Source: Draconibacterium sp.
GTDB lineage: Bacteria; Bacteroidota; Bacteroidia; Bacteroidales; Prolixibacteraceae
Direction of reading: 5' to 3'
Length of the DNA stretch: 26,065 nt
Assembly: GCA_027011835.1 (NCBI GenBank)
Contig: JALUZN010000256.1
Span: 1 to 26,065 of the forward strand
The position numbers and the translations under genes are program-made. The number at the start of each line of letters is the position of its first letter. The stretch's first letter is position 1. Under the pieces are notes generated by a model, which was not told where the DNA came from, made no database searches, and worked only from the letters and a program-made list of their open reading frames with translations. Positions 7,806 to 15,998 of this stretch are shown in pieces.

Positions 7806-9011
7806 ATGAAGTACATAATAATATTAGGCGATGGAATGGCAGACGAGCCACTCGAAAAGTTGGGAGGAAAAACACCTTTGCAAGTGGCCAATAAACCGCA
7901 TATCGATTGGCTGGCAAAAAACGGGAAATCGGGTCTATTAACAACAGTTCCGGAAACAATGCACCCGGGAAGCGAGATTGCAAATATGGCTGTTTTGGGG
8001 TACGACGTAAAAAAGTTGTATGAAGGCAGAGGCGTTTTAGAAGCAGCAAGTATGGGAATTGAGTTAAATTCCGGAGATATGGCAATGCGTTGTAATTTGG
8101 TTACAATTGAAAACGATATTCTGAAAAATCATTCGGCAGGCCATATTCGCGATAAGCAGGCAACCGAACTAATACACTTTTTAAACAAAGAGTTGGGCAA
8201 CAATTCTGTGGCATTTTACCCAGGTGTTTCGTACCGCCATTTGCTGGTAATAAAAGGCGGCAATAAAAATATCGACTGCACACCACCTCACGATGTGCCG
8301 GGAACACCATTCCGCAACGTATTAATTAAGCCAAAAAATGAAGATGCAAAAGAGAGTGCCGCACTGCTAAACCAATTAATTTTAAAATCGCAGGAGCTAC
8401 TCGAGAATCATCCGGTTAATACGAAACGAAAAGCAGAGGGGAAAGAGCCGGCAAACAGTATCTGGCCCTGGTCGCCGGGATACAAACCTGCAATGCCAAC
8501 GTTAAAAGAGCTTTTTGGCATAGAAAAATCGGCCGTTATTTCGGCAGTCGACTTAATTCAGGGAATTGGTATTTATGCCGGTATGGAAGTTATTAAAGTT
8601 GAAGGAATAACAGGATTATACGACACAAACTACGAAGGAAAAGCAAAGGCGGCAGTTGAAGCACTTAAGAAAAACGATTTTGTTTACCTGCACATCGAAG
8701 CCAGCGATGAAGCCGGCCACGAAGGAGATGCCGGGCTAAAAATAAAAACAATTGAATATTTAGACCAACGCATTGTAAAATACATAATTGAGGAAACGGC
8801 AAAAATGGATGAGCAGGTAACCATTGCCGTTTTACCCGACCACCCTACGCCTTGTGCAATTCGTACGCATACACGCAAACCGGTGCCTTTTTCGATTTAT
8901 TCACCGGCGATGACTCCCGACAAAGTAACGGTGTACGACGAATTCTCGGTTGAAGACGGTGCTTTCGGTCTTTTAAAAGGAGATGAATTTATACGAGAAT
9001 TTTTGAAGTGA
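7806..9011 (+). CDS. ApgM-family protein, probable homoserine kinase analogue
   Basis: A 401-residue member of the alkaline phosphatase superfamily, annotated as archaeal-type 2,3-bisphosphoglycerate-independent phosphoglycerate mutase. Metal-site and catalytic motifs are visible: ILGDGMAD (residues 7-13), the Ser nucleophile Ser56 in HPGSEIANMAVLGYD, HIEASDEAGHEGD near 299 and VLPDHPTPCAIRTHT near 342. It sits between thrA and thrC, 51 bases after thrA, where a homoserine kinase is needed and no GHMP-type ThrB lies in the gap. Members of this subfamily in thr operons of Bacteroidota have been proposed as functional analogues of homoserine kinase; I prefer that role here. The ATG at 7806 is chosen over an in-frame ATG at 7785 because homology begins with MKYIIILGDG. 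Confidence 0.9.
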   Translation: MKYIIILGDGMADEPLEKLGGKTPLQVANKPHIDWLAKNGKSGLLTTVPETMHPGSEIANMAVLGYDVKKLYEGRGVLEAASMGIELNSGDMAMRCNLVTIENDILKNHSAGHIRDKQATELIHFLNKELGNNSVAFYPGVSYRHLLVIKGGNKNIDCTPPHDVPGTPFRNVLIKPKNEDAKESAALLNQLILKSQELLENHPVNTKRKAEGKEPANSIWPWSPGYKPAMPTLKELFGIEKSAVISAVDLIQGIGIYAGMEVIKVEGITGLYDTNYEGKAKAAVEALKKNDFVYLHIEASDEAGHEGDAGLKIKTIEYLDQRIVKYIIEETAKMDEQVTIAVLPDHPTPCAIRTHTRKPVPFSIYSPAMTPDKVTVYDEFSVEDGAFGLLKGDEFIREFLK

Positions 9012-9217
9012 TAAAACATTGACAAACATCACAATTTGTTACCTCAACTTTAAACTTTCTCTACGCAACCTAAAAAAAATAAACAGTACCAACCAACTTT
9101 ATACTTTTATCGAAGTTAGATTAGACAAACTACCCGGAATGAATACGATGAAACGAGCAAATAATATATTCACACCCGGAATAATAATTAAACCCAATAT
9201 ACGTCGTAAGCGAGTTA

Positions 9218-9233
9218 CTCCGAGCAATCGGAG
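9218..9233 (+). other. GNRA-capped hairpin in the ApgM-thrC spacer
   Basis: CTCCGA (9218-9223), loop GCAA, TCGGAG (9228-9233): a perfect 6-bp stem with a GNRA tetraloop, 40 bases before the thrC ATG and not followed by a T run, so not a terminator. It lies in a 261-base spacer (9012-9272) in which I see no convincing gene. It may be a small mRNA structure affecting thrC translation or stability; its role is unknown. Confidence 0.45.
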
Positions 9234-9272
9234 CAGGCTATGCGAAAACTTATAAATAGACATTTTTATCGT

Positions 9273-10580
9273 ATGAAGTATTACAGCACAAATAAAAATA
9301 CAAGCGAAGTATCGTTAAAAGAAGCAGTTATTAAAGGGCTGGCCGCCGACAAGGGTCTGTTTATGCCCGAACAAATTAATAAATTTGAACCCTCATTTTT
9401 CGATACAATTCAGAATCTGTCGTTTCAGGAGATTGCGTTTGCCGTTGCCGAAAAGTTTTTTGGCACCGACATTCCATCGGAAAAATTAAAAGAGATTGTT
9501 TTCGACACACTTTCGTTCGACTGTCCGGTTGTAAAAGTCACCGATTCAATTTTTTCGCTCGAACTTTTTCACGGCCCCACATTGGCATTTAAAGATGTAG
9601 GAGCACGATTTATGGCACGGTTGCTCAACTACTTCTTGGGAGAAACCGGAAAACAGGTAAATGTGCTGGTGGCCACTTCGGGAGATACGGGAAGTGCTGT
9701 TGCAAACGGGTTTCTCGGTGTTAAAGGCATTCACGTTTACGTGCTTTATCCGAAAAACAAAGTGAGTAAAATTCAGGAGTCGCAGTTTACAACTTTGGGA
9801 AATAATATCACAGCACTCGAAATAGATGGAACATTCGACGATTGTCAGCGGTTAGTTAAAAGTGCTTTTCTCGACAAGGAGCTGAATGAGGAATTGCTGC
9901 TCACTTCGGCAAACTCAATAAACGTTGCCCGTTTTTTACCGCAGGCATTTTACTATTTTAATGCTTACGCCCGGCTAAAAGAACGTGGAATTCTGAATAA
10001 TAAAGAGTTGATAATTTCTGTTCCGAGTGGAAATCTGGGAAATATTACAGCCGGTTTATTTGCCGCAGAAATGGGACTGCCGGTTAAACAATTTATTGCA
10101 GCAAACAACGCAAACGATGTATTATTCAACTATTTGCAAACCGGAAAATACAATCCGAAACCATCGGTTGAAACCATTGCCAACGCAATGGATGTTGGCG
10201 ACCCCAGTAATTTTGTTCGTATTTTAGATTTATATCACCATTCGCACAACACCATTTCAGAAAAAATAAAAGGGTTTAAATATTCCGACAGCGAAATTAG
10301 AAAAGTGGTAAAACAAGTTTATTCCGAAACCGGTTATTTGTGCGACCCACACGGAGCTTGTGGTTTTGAAGCATTAAACCAAACTCTCGCTAAAAACCAG
10401 GTAGGCCTGTTTCTGGAAACCGCACACCCGGCAAAATTTACCGAAACCGTTGGAGAGATAGTTGGAGCAACAAACGTTCCACTGCCCGAAAAATTAGCAG
10501 AGTTTATGAAAGGCAAAAAAATAAGCCGCGAATTAAATAGAGATTTTAGTGAATTTAAGCGTTTTTTACGTACCATTTAA
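9273..10580 (+). CDS. thrC: Threonine synthase
   Basis: A 435-residue pyridoxal-phosphate enzyme converting O-phosphohomoserine to threonine, the last step of the pathway. The N-terminal signature (MKYYSTNKNTSEVSLKEAV, then ADKGLFMPE) is typical of the long bacterial ThrC group. The PLP lysine is Lys107 in HGPTLAFKDVGARFM; the phosphate-binding TSGDTGSAVANGF and SVPSGNLGNITAGL follow. The C-terminal part has DPHGACGFEAL and ETAHPAKF. The ATG at 9273 matches the family N-terminus; an upstream in-frame ATG at 9240 would add 11 residues unlike the family. It is the last gene of the thr operon; no strong terminator is visible after it. Confidence 0.97.
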   Translation: MKYYSTNKNTSEVSLKEAVIKGLAADKGLFMPEQINKFEPSFFDTIQNLSFQEIAFAVAEKFFGTDIPSEKLKEIVFDTLSFDCPVVKVTDSIFSLELFHGPTLAFKDVGARFMARLLNYFLGETGKQVNVLVATSGDTGSAVANGFLGVKGIHVYVLYPKNKVSKIQESQFTTLGNNITALEIDGTFDDCQRLVKSAFLDKELNEELLLTSANSINVARFLPQAFYYFNAYARLKERGILNNKELIISVPSGNLGNITAGLFAAEMGLPVKQFIAANNANDVLFNYLQTGKYNPKPSVETIANAMDVGDPSNFVRILDLYHHSHNTISEKIKGFKYSDSEIRKVVKQVYSETGYLCDPHGACGFEALNQTLAKNQVGLFLETAHPAKFTETVGEIVGATNVPLPEKLAEFMKGKKISRELNRDFSEFKRFLRTI

Positions 10581-10619
10581 GCCTGTGTTTTCATCAGAAT
10601 TAATGTTCTGAGAACCAGT

Positions 10620-10627
10620 TATTTTTG
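10620..10627 (+). promoter_or_regulatory. -7 element upstream of the primary sigma factor gene
   Basis: TATTTTTG fits TAnnTTTG and lies 64 bases before the ATG at 10692. No good -33 TTTG was found at standard spacing. A weak 6-bp hairpin (10594-10611) lies just upstream. Confidence 0.4.
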
Positions 10628-10691
10628 AAATATAAATACAATTAATAACTTTAAGCGTTTTTTTAAAACTAAATGTTATTAATATCAACTT

Positions 10692-11558
10692 ATGAGACAG
10701 CTTAAAATTACCAAACAAGTAACAAATCGAGACACCCTCTCGCTCGATAAGTACTTGCACGAAATTGGCAAGGTTGAGTTACTGTCGGCAGAACGAGAAG
10801 TTGAATTAGCCAAACTCATAAAAAAAGGCGATAGAAAAGCCTTAGAAACCCTCATTAAAGCAAATCTTCGTTTTGTAGTTTCCGTTTCCAAACAGTATCA
10901 AAATCAAGGGTTAAGTTTACCCGATTTAATTAACGAAGGAAATTTAGGACTGATAAAAGCAGCACAGCGGTTTGATGAAACTCGTGGTTTCAAATTTATT
11001 TCGTATGCAGTGTGGTGGATTCGACAGTCTATTTTGCAGGCACTTGCCGAACAGGCTCGCATTGTTCGCCTTCCGCTAAATAAAATCGGGTCGATTAATA
11101 AAATTAACAAAGCATTTAACCAACTCGAACAAGAATTTCAGCGCGACCCCACAATGGAAGAGATAGCTGAATTAATGGAAACCAAGCCCGAATTGATTGA
11201 AGACACACTCAATTTGTCGGGGACACCCGTGTCGATGGACGCTCCGTTAAAAGATGAAGAAGCCGGCAATATGTACGAAGTAATGCTAAACGACGATTCG
11301 CTAAATCCGGAGGAAAAGTTGTTAGACGATTCATTACGCCAAGAGATTGAACGTTCGTTAAATACCTTGGGTGCCCGCGAAGCCGAAATATTACGTTTCT
11401 ATTTCGGGCTAAACGGATATCATTCACATACACTCGAAGAGATTGGTTCGAAATTTGGATTGACCCGCGAAAGGGTACGCCAAATAAAAGAGAAATCGAT
11501 AAAAAAACTAAGAAATCAATACCGAAATAGATTACTGAAATCTTATCTCGGCCAATAA
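10692..11558 (+). CDS. rpoD: Primary RNA polymerase sigma factor (RpoD/SigA, Bacteroidota type)
   Basis: A 288-residue sigma-70 family protein that lacks region 1.1, as is usual for the housekeeping sigma factor of Bacteroidota. Region 1.2 begins at DTLSLDKYLHEIG. Region 2 is complete (NLRFVVSVSKQYQNQGLSLPDLINEGNLGLIKAAQRFD, then GFKFISYAVWWIRQSILQAL). Region 3 follows (RIVRLPLNKI...PTMEEIAELM), and region 4 holds the -35-binding helix-turn-helix (HTLEEIGSKFGLTRERVRQIKEKSIKKLR). It directs polymerase to promoters with the TAnnTTTG -7 element, several of which occur here. The rpe gene follows after 13 bases, so they are probably cotranscribed. Confidence 0.96.
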   Translation: MRQLKITKQVTNRDTLSLDKYLHEIGKVELLSAEREVELAKLIKKGDRKALETLIKANLRFVVSVSKQYQNQGLSLPDLINEGNLGLIKAAQRFDETRGFKFISYAVWWIRQSILQALAEQARIVRLPLNKIGSINKINKAFNQLEQEFQRDPTMEEIAELMETKPELIEDTLNLSGTPVSMDAPLKDEEAGNMYEVMLNDDSLNPEEKLLDDSLRQEIERSLNTLGAREAEILRFYFGLNGYHSHTLEEIGSKFGLTRERVRQIKEKSIKKLRNQYRNRLLKSYLGQ

Positions 11559-11571
11559 TCAATAATAAAAT

Positions 11572-12222
11572 ATGAGTCGATATATTGCTCCTTCTATTTT
11601 GTCAGCCGACTTTAACAGGCTGGGAAAAGATATTGAAATGATAAATAAAAGTGAAGCCGATTACATTCATTTCGATGTAATGGATGGCGTTTTTGTACCC
11701 AATATTTCGTTCGGAATTCCGGTAATTCAACACGTGAGTAAAATTGCTACCAAACCCCTCGACGTACATCTGATGATTATTGACCCCGACCGCTTTATTG
11801 AACCTTTTGTTAAAGCCGGAGCTTCAATAATAACGGTTCATTACGAAGCTTGCAAACATCTGCACCGCACCATTCAACAAATAAAAAGTTTTGGTATAAA
11901 AGCAAGTGTTTGCCTCAATCCGCACACTCCTGTATTTTTACTCGAGGAAGTTATTGCCGATTTAGATATGGTTTTATTGATGTCGGTAAATCCGGGTTTT
12001 GGCGGACAGGCATTTATCGAAAACACTTATAAAAAGGTGAGGCAACTAAAAGCATTAATCGATACAAGCGGTGCAAATTGTTTAATTGAAGTTGATGGCG
12101 GTGTAAACAACGAAACCGGAAAATTGCTTTTCGAGGCCGGTGCCGATGTATTGGTGGCAGGAAGTTTTGTCTTTAACTCAGATAATCCGTCAGAAACAAT
12201 TTCAAAATTAAAAATGGTATAG
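11572..12222 (+). CDS. rpe: Ribulose-phosphate 3-epimerase
   Basis: A 216-residue TIM-barrel enzyme interconverting D-ribulose 5-phosphate and D-xylulose 5-phosphate in the pentose phosphate pathway. Family motifs are intact: IAPSILSADF at the start, HFDVMDGVFVPNISFG (metal ligands His33 and Asp35), DVHLMI (His66), MSVNPGFGGQAFI and EVDGGVN. The phosphate-binding loop AGADVLVAGSFVF is near the end. Length is normal. It follows rpoD by 13 bases and ends 25 bases before the convergent Cys-rich gene; no hairpin with a T run was seen in that gap. Confidence 0.97.
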   Translation: MSRYIAPSILSADFNRLGKDIEMINKSEADYIHFDVMDGVFVPNISFGIPVIQHVSKIATKPLDVHLMIIDPDRFIEPFVKAGASIITVHYEACKHLHRTIQQIKSFGIKASVCLNPHTPVFLLEEVIADLDMVLLMSVNPGFGGQAFIENTYKKVRQLKALIDTSGANCLIEVDGGVNNETGKLLFEAGADVLVAGSFVFNSDNPSETISKLKMV

Positions 12223-12247
12223 TAAAAATTGTATTACAGATTTGCGC

Positions 12248-12490
12248 TCAATGAAGATTTCCTTCTATCTTAATCTCTTTACATAAATTTTTATTGTTTT
12301 CAATGGTTTGGGGTGGTGCATTACGTAGCATACACTCTGCCGAACAGCTTGAGCAATTTCCCGGCGCCTTGTATTTCCCTCGCCGTTTAAACCTTCTCCC
12401 CTTTTTTGTGGCAAACCGTTCTCTTATTTTCATAAAAGCCAGTGTAATTGCCACTCCAACAATAATATAGGTTATAATTTCCTGTATCAT
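12248..12490 (-). CDS. FeoB-associated Cys-rich membrane protein
   Basis: An 80-residue protein with one N-terminal membrane helix (ITYIIVGVAITLAFM, about 6-20), a strongly basic stretch (RERFATKKGRRFKRRGKYK) and a cysteine cluster Cys46, Cys49, Cys53 (CSSCSAEC) plus Cys70. This matches the small FeoB-associated Cys-rich proteins found downstream of feoB, which may bind iron or aid the transporter; the precise role is not established. The ATG overlaps the feoB stop by 4 bases (ATGA), indicating translational coupling. A longer in-frame reading exists upstream but lies wholly inside feoB, so the short start is preferred. Confidence 0.87.
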   Translation of the reverse strand: MIQEIITYIIVGVAITLAFMKIRERFATKKGRRFKRRGKYKAPGNCSSCSAECMLRNAPPQTIENNKNLCKEIKIEGNLH

Positions 12491-14958
12491 AACGAAAGAA
12501 TTAAAGTACTGATATTGTAAACAAAAAACGCAACAACCCACGCCAATGTAGTGGTGTAAACAACGGTAAAAGCAGCCCACTTCCACGACCCCGATTCGTT
12601 TTTAATGGTTGCAATTACTCCAAAACAGGGGAAATAAATCAAAATAAAAATCAAAAACGAGAGTGCCGAAGGAATTGTAAATACTTTCTCGCCAATTCGT
12701 TTGCCACTTAAATGCCGTTCGTTTTTAATCTTGTTTTTCAGCGTTACCGAACTGTTTTCGTCGCTGCTTTGATACAAAACGCCCATTGTGCTAACAATAA
12801 TCTCTTTTGCGGGAAGTCCGGCAAGCAAACTAATACTCATTTTCCAGTCGAAACCCAACGGACGAAGTGTTGGTTCAATTGCCTTACCAAGCATTCCAAG
12901 GTACGAGTTTGCCAATCGTTCCGATTCAAGCTCCTGACCGACCTGATTTATTTTGAATTCTTTTTCGGTTTTACCAAGTTCCGGATTATTTTTTATGTTT
13001 TCAATTTCGGTTTTAAACTGTGCCGATTTGCTTGTTGTACGCGGAAAATATTCGAGAGCCCAAATAATAATTACACCAAGCAAAACAATGGTTCCTATTT
13101 TACGAAGGTAATGTTGCGTTTTGTCCCACATATGAAAAAGAATGTTCCTAAGTGTAGGAAGCCGGTATGTTGGCAGCTCCATAACAAAAGGAGTCTCTTT
13201 ATTTTTAAAAACAGTTTTATTCAAGATTTGTGCCGTAACAAAAGCGAAAACAATCCCAATAGCATAAAGGCCAATTAAATAGAGCGCCTGATATTTTTCG
13301 AAAAAAGCCGAAATAATTAAAATATAAATAGGCAACCTGGCACTGCACGACATAAACGGAATAATTAACATTGTTAAAATTCTGTCGCCACGGTTACGGA
13401 GCGAGCGTGTGGCAAGAATGGCCGGAACATTGCAGCCGAATCCCATAATGAGCGGGATAAACGACCTTCCGTGAAGTCCGAAACGGTGCATTATTTTGTC
13501 CATTATAAACGCAGCCCGCGCCATATATCCGGTTCCCTCGAGAATGGCTATAAAGAAGAAAAGAATTAAAATGTTTGGCAGAAAAACCAAAACACTTCCG
13601 GCACCATTTATAACGCCATTTACAATTAAATCTCGCAACATACCTGCGGGCATTATTTTCGCCACAAAATTACCGAAAGCGGTAACTCCCGTATCAATCC
13701 AGCCGGTGGGGTAACTACCCAACTTAAATGTGGCAAAGAAAATAAGAAAAAGAATGGCATTAAAAATTAAGAAGCCGAAATATTTATGCGTTAAAATATT
13801 ATCTATTTTTTCCGAAAGGGTCGCTTTTTTCAGGTTTGGATCGCTAAACGTCTCTTTTAAAGCGCCGGTAATAAAACTGTATTTTGCATCGGTAATAACC
13901 GTTTCGCTGTTCTCGTTTTCAAGAATTTCAATCTTTTTTATCTCTTTCGAGGCCGTGCTTTTTATCGCTTCGAAATTTGAATAGCTGGAAAGAAGATCGA
14001 TAACCTGTTTATCTTTTTCGAGCACCTTAATGGCTAAGAACCGCGACGAAATTTTATCGGTTATCGGTTTGTTCTCACGAATTTTTTCTCTGATAATTTT
14101 TATCGACTGTTCGAGCGTTTTTCCGTAATTAATATGAATATGACGGCTTATTTTATCGCTTCCTTCGAATACCTGAATAACCTTATCAATCAAATTATCG
14201 AGTCCAATTCCTTTCGAACTGATTGTGGGAACAAACGGAATTCCAAGTAATTTTTCAATCTCATCGCGATTAAAATAGAGGTTTTTCTTCTCGAGTTCGT
14301 CGAACATATTAAGCGCAACAACAATTCGCAAGTCCATATCGATTAACTGCGTTGTAAGAAAAAGGTTCCTTTCTAAATTTGTGGCATCCAGAACGTTAAT
14401 TACAATATCGGGGTTCTGTTCATAAATAAATTTTCGTACGTATATTTCCTCTTTCGAGTAGGCTGTAAGACTATAAGTGCCCGGTAAATCGTAAAAATTG
14501 AACGTGTAACCTTTGGTTTTAAAAGTTGCTTTTTTTATATCGACAGTTACACCCGAGTAGTTGCCGACTTTTTCTTTCGAACCCGAGATATAGTTAAAAA
14601 GCGATGTCTTTCCACTGTTCGGATTTCCAACAAGTGCAATTTTAATGGTTTTTGTTCGTTCCGACTGGTTGACCAAATCGATATTTAAATCGATAACACC
14701 CTCGTAGTTTTCGTTGGCAATTTTATCGAATTCGTCGATGGTAACCACCTCTATCAGTTCGGCTTCCGATTTTCGAAGCGAAATATTGTAGTTAAGAATT
14801 TTAAATTCTACCGGGCCATTAAAAGGAGCTTTTTTAATCACTTTCACCTCTTTCCCTTTAACAAAACCCATTTCCGAAATTCTTTTCCGGAACGAACCGT
14901 GCCCGAGAACCTTCGATATTACTACTGTGTCGTTATGATTTACTTCGCTCAGCTTCAC
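12487..14958 (-). CDS. feoB: Ferrous iron transporter, FeoA-FeoB fusion
   Basis: An 823-residue fusion importing Fe(II) across the inner membrane. Residues 1-72 are a FeoA-type SH3-like domain (SFRKRISEMGFVKGKEV, IKKAPFNGPVEFKI). The G domain follows with G1 GNPNSGKT (111-118), the switch Thr in GVTVD near 138, G3 DLPG (157-160) and G4 NMFD (217-220). The C-terminal half is the polytopic permease with the Gly- and Cys-containing gate regions (IPLIMGFGCNVPAILATR, MSCSARLPIYILI, LLAGLPAKEIIVS). FeoA-FeoB fusion is usual in Bacteroidota. The start codon is GTG at 14958; no nearby ATG fits the FeoA N-terminus. Fe(II) uptake agrees with an anaerobic lifestyle and with the HydG [Fe-S] demand nearby. 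Confidence 0.96.
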   Translation of the reverse strand: MKLSEVNHNDTVVISKVLGHGSFRKRISEMGFVKGKEVKVIKKAPFNGPVEFKILNYNISLRKSEAELIEVVTIDEFDKIANENYEGVIDLNIDLVNQSERTKTIKIALVGNPNSGKTSLFNYISGSKEKVGNYSGVTVDIKKATFKTKGYTFNFYDLPGTYSLTAYSKEEIYVRKFIYEQNPDIVINVLDATNLERNLFLTTQLIDMDLRIVVALNMFDELEKKNLYFNRDEIEKLLGIPFVPTISSKGIGLDNLIDKVIQVFEGSDKISRHIHINYGKTLEQSIKIIREKIRENKPITDKISSRFLAIKVLEKDKQVIDLLSSYSNFEAIKSTASKEIKKIEILENENSETVITDAKYSFITGALKETFSDPNLKKATLSEKIDNILTHKYFGFLIFNAILFLIFFATFKLGSYPTGWIDTGVTAFGNFVAKIMPAGMLRDLIVNGVINGAGSVLVFLPNILILFFFIAILEGTGYMARAAFIMDKIMHRFGLHGRSFIPLIMGFGCNVPAILATRSLRNRGDRILTMLIIPFMSCSARLPIYILIISAFFEKYQALYLIGLYAIGIVFAFVTAQILNKTVFKNKETPFVMELPTYRLPTLRNILFHMWDKTQHYLRKIGTIVLLGVIIIWALEYFPRTTSKSAQFKTEIENIKNNPELGKTEKEFKINQVGQELESERLANSYLGMLGKAIEPTLRPLGFDWKMSISLLAGLPAKEIIVSTMGVLYQSSDENSSVTLKNKIKNERHLSGKRIGEKVFTIPSALSFLIFILIYFPCFGVIATIKNESGSWKWAAFTVVYTTTLAWVVAFFVYNISTLILSL

Positions 14959-14983
14959 TACTTTTCTTCTTCGATTTTTTTGC

Positions 14984-15002
14984 TTTATTTAAATTAAATA
15001 AA
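14984..15002. promoter_or_regulatory. 9-1-9 palindrome at the feoAB promoter (candidate iron operator)
   Basis: TTTATTTAA (14984-14992), a central A, then TTAAATAAA (14994-15002): perfect 9-base arms around one base, the same geometry as a Fur box, placed about 9 bases downstream of the feoAB -7 element and overlapping the expected transcript start. The sequence is all A/T, and only about half its positions match the enterobacterial Fur box, so operator function is inference. Confidence 0.4.
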
Positions 15003-15010
15003 AATAAGCA

Positions 15011-15018
15011 CAAATATA
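15011..15018 (-). promoter_or_regulatory. -7 element of the feoAB promoter
   Basis: On the minus strand this reads TATATTTG, an exact TAnnTTTG match, 52 bases upstream of the feoAB GTG. A TTG lies about 22 bases further upstream as a possible -33 element. Confidence 0.5.
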
Positions 15019-15245
15019 TTTACATTTTTTTCATATTAAACAAGTTTGCAGTTTAAAACTCAAAAAAATACCATTTTTTGTAATTATTAATATTGAAGTT
15101 GTTTTAGGTCGAACGCCGAAACTGCTTCTTAAAAAGTTCAGTTTAAATTTTGAATAACTTTATTATTTTGAGTTTGCATAAAATAAATAGTGCATACTTC
15201 TTTGGGTTTTGCTACAAGTGGTTATTTTTGTTTTTTTATTCGCCC

Positions 15246-15998
15246 ATGGAAGAGGAACAATTTTATAGTAATATTCAGAAAGCACTTGAAGATTTACCGG
15301 AGAATTACACAATTCTTGAGGAGCAGATTGAAATTGAAATTCAGATGAAATATTTTGAATTTGCAAAAAATATGCGGAAGAAAGATAGTGCGGAAGAGTA
15401 TTTTAAGCATCGCGACGAGTTAAATTCCGATGAAGTTTCAATCGACAGGAAAAAAGAGATACTTTGCGCCATTGCCACACTCGATAAAGTTGAAGCTTAC
15501 CGTTCAATCGAAAAATTTGCAAACACAAGCAGAGGCGAAATTCGCCAGTGGGCGGTTTTGGCTTTACAAGAAAGCAGAATGCTTTTGCAAAGTTCGCTTC
15601 TCGACGAGCAACAGGTTTTTATCTCGACCGGGTTAGGCGGGAAAGGCAAAATGCTGCGATATAACGTGGTTTTCATCAACCAAAAACAGGGAGAACTGTT
15701 AAATAAAACACAACAAAAACTGGTAAAAGATGAGCTTGAATACGGGATAAAAAAAAGTGAAGGAGAGTTTGAAACAATGGACTTTATGGAAGGATTCTCT
15801 ACTGCTCTTGTTATGTTACCTATACAGGCCGATATTCGCAAAATCTTTCAAAATGTGGTTGATGAGTGCAATCAGTACGGAAACTTTTTAGAAGATAATA
15901 TGATTGTAACAAACGTTAAAATTATGTCGAGGAGCGAAATAATACAGCTGTTGCACCAAAGTAAAAATCAAGATTTCGATGAACTGGAAGAAGAATAA
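15246..15998 (+). CDS. Uncharacterised protein, HEAT-like N-terminal half
   Basis: A 250-residue soluble protein I do not recognise. The first half is helical and acidic; IDRKKEILCAIATLDKVEAYRSIEKFAN followed by RGEIRQWAVLALQESRMLL resembles one or two HEAT-like repeats. The second half alternates strands and helices (QQVFISTGLGGKGKMLRYNVVFI, LVKDELEYGIKKS, STALVMLPIQ, IRKIFQNVVDECNQYG, MIVTNVKIMSRSEIIQLL), compatible with a ferredoxin-like fold. The C-terminus is very acidic (FDELEEE). An upstream in-frame ATG at 15150 would add a hydrophobic stretch rich in rare aromatic codons; I prefer 15246. It overlaps the following thiamine-binding-fold gene by 20 bases, so the two products probably act together. 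Confidence 0.75.
   Translation: MEEEQFYSNIQKALEDLPENYTILEEQIEIEIQMKYFEFAKNMRKKDSAEEYFKHRDELNSDEVSIDRKKEILCAIATLDKVEAYRSIEKFANTSRGEIRQWAVLALQESRMLLQSSLLDEQQVFISTGLGGKGKMLRYNVVFINQKQGELLNKTQQKLVKDELEYGIKKSEGEFETMDFMEGFSTALVMLPIQADIRKIFQNVVDECNQYGNFLEDNMIVTNVKIMSRSEIIQLLHQSKNQDFDELEEE

Noticed and set aside
9019..9255. 78-codon open frame between the ApgM-family gene and thrC
   Set aside because: It has low-complexity, Asn/Ile/Lys-rich composition, no recognisable motif and no support from spacing. It is most likely chance in AT-rich spacer sequence.
10594..10611. TCAGAA/TTCTGA hairpin as terminator of the thr operon
   Set aside because: Only 6 bp, AT-rich and not followed directly by a T run. 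The T-rich bases further on belong to the rpoD -7 element.
15150..15245. Upstream start for the uncharacterised protein, giving a 32-residue hydrophobic leader
   Set aside because: The added residues are an irregular aromatic stretch unlike a signal peptide with a cleavage site, and the rest of the protein looks cytoplasmic. The ATG at 15246 is simpler.
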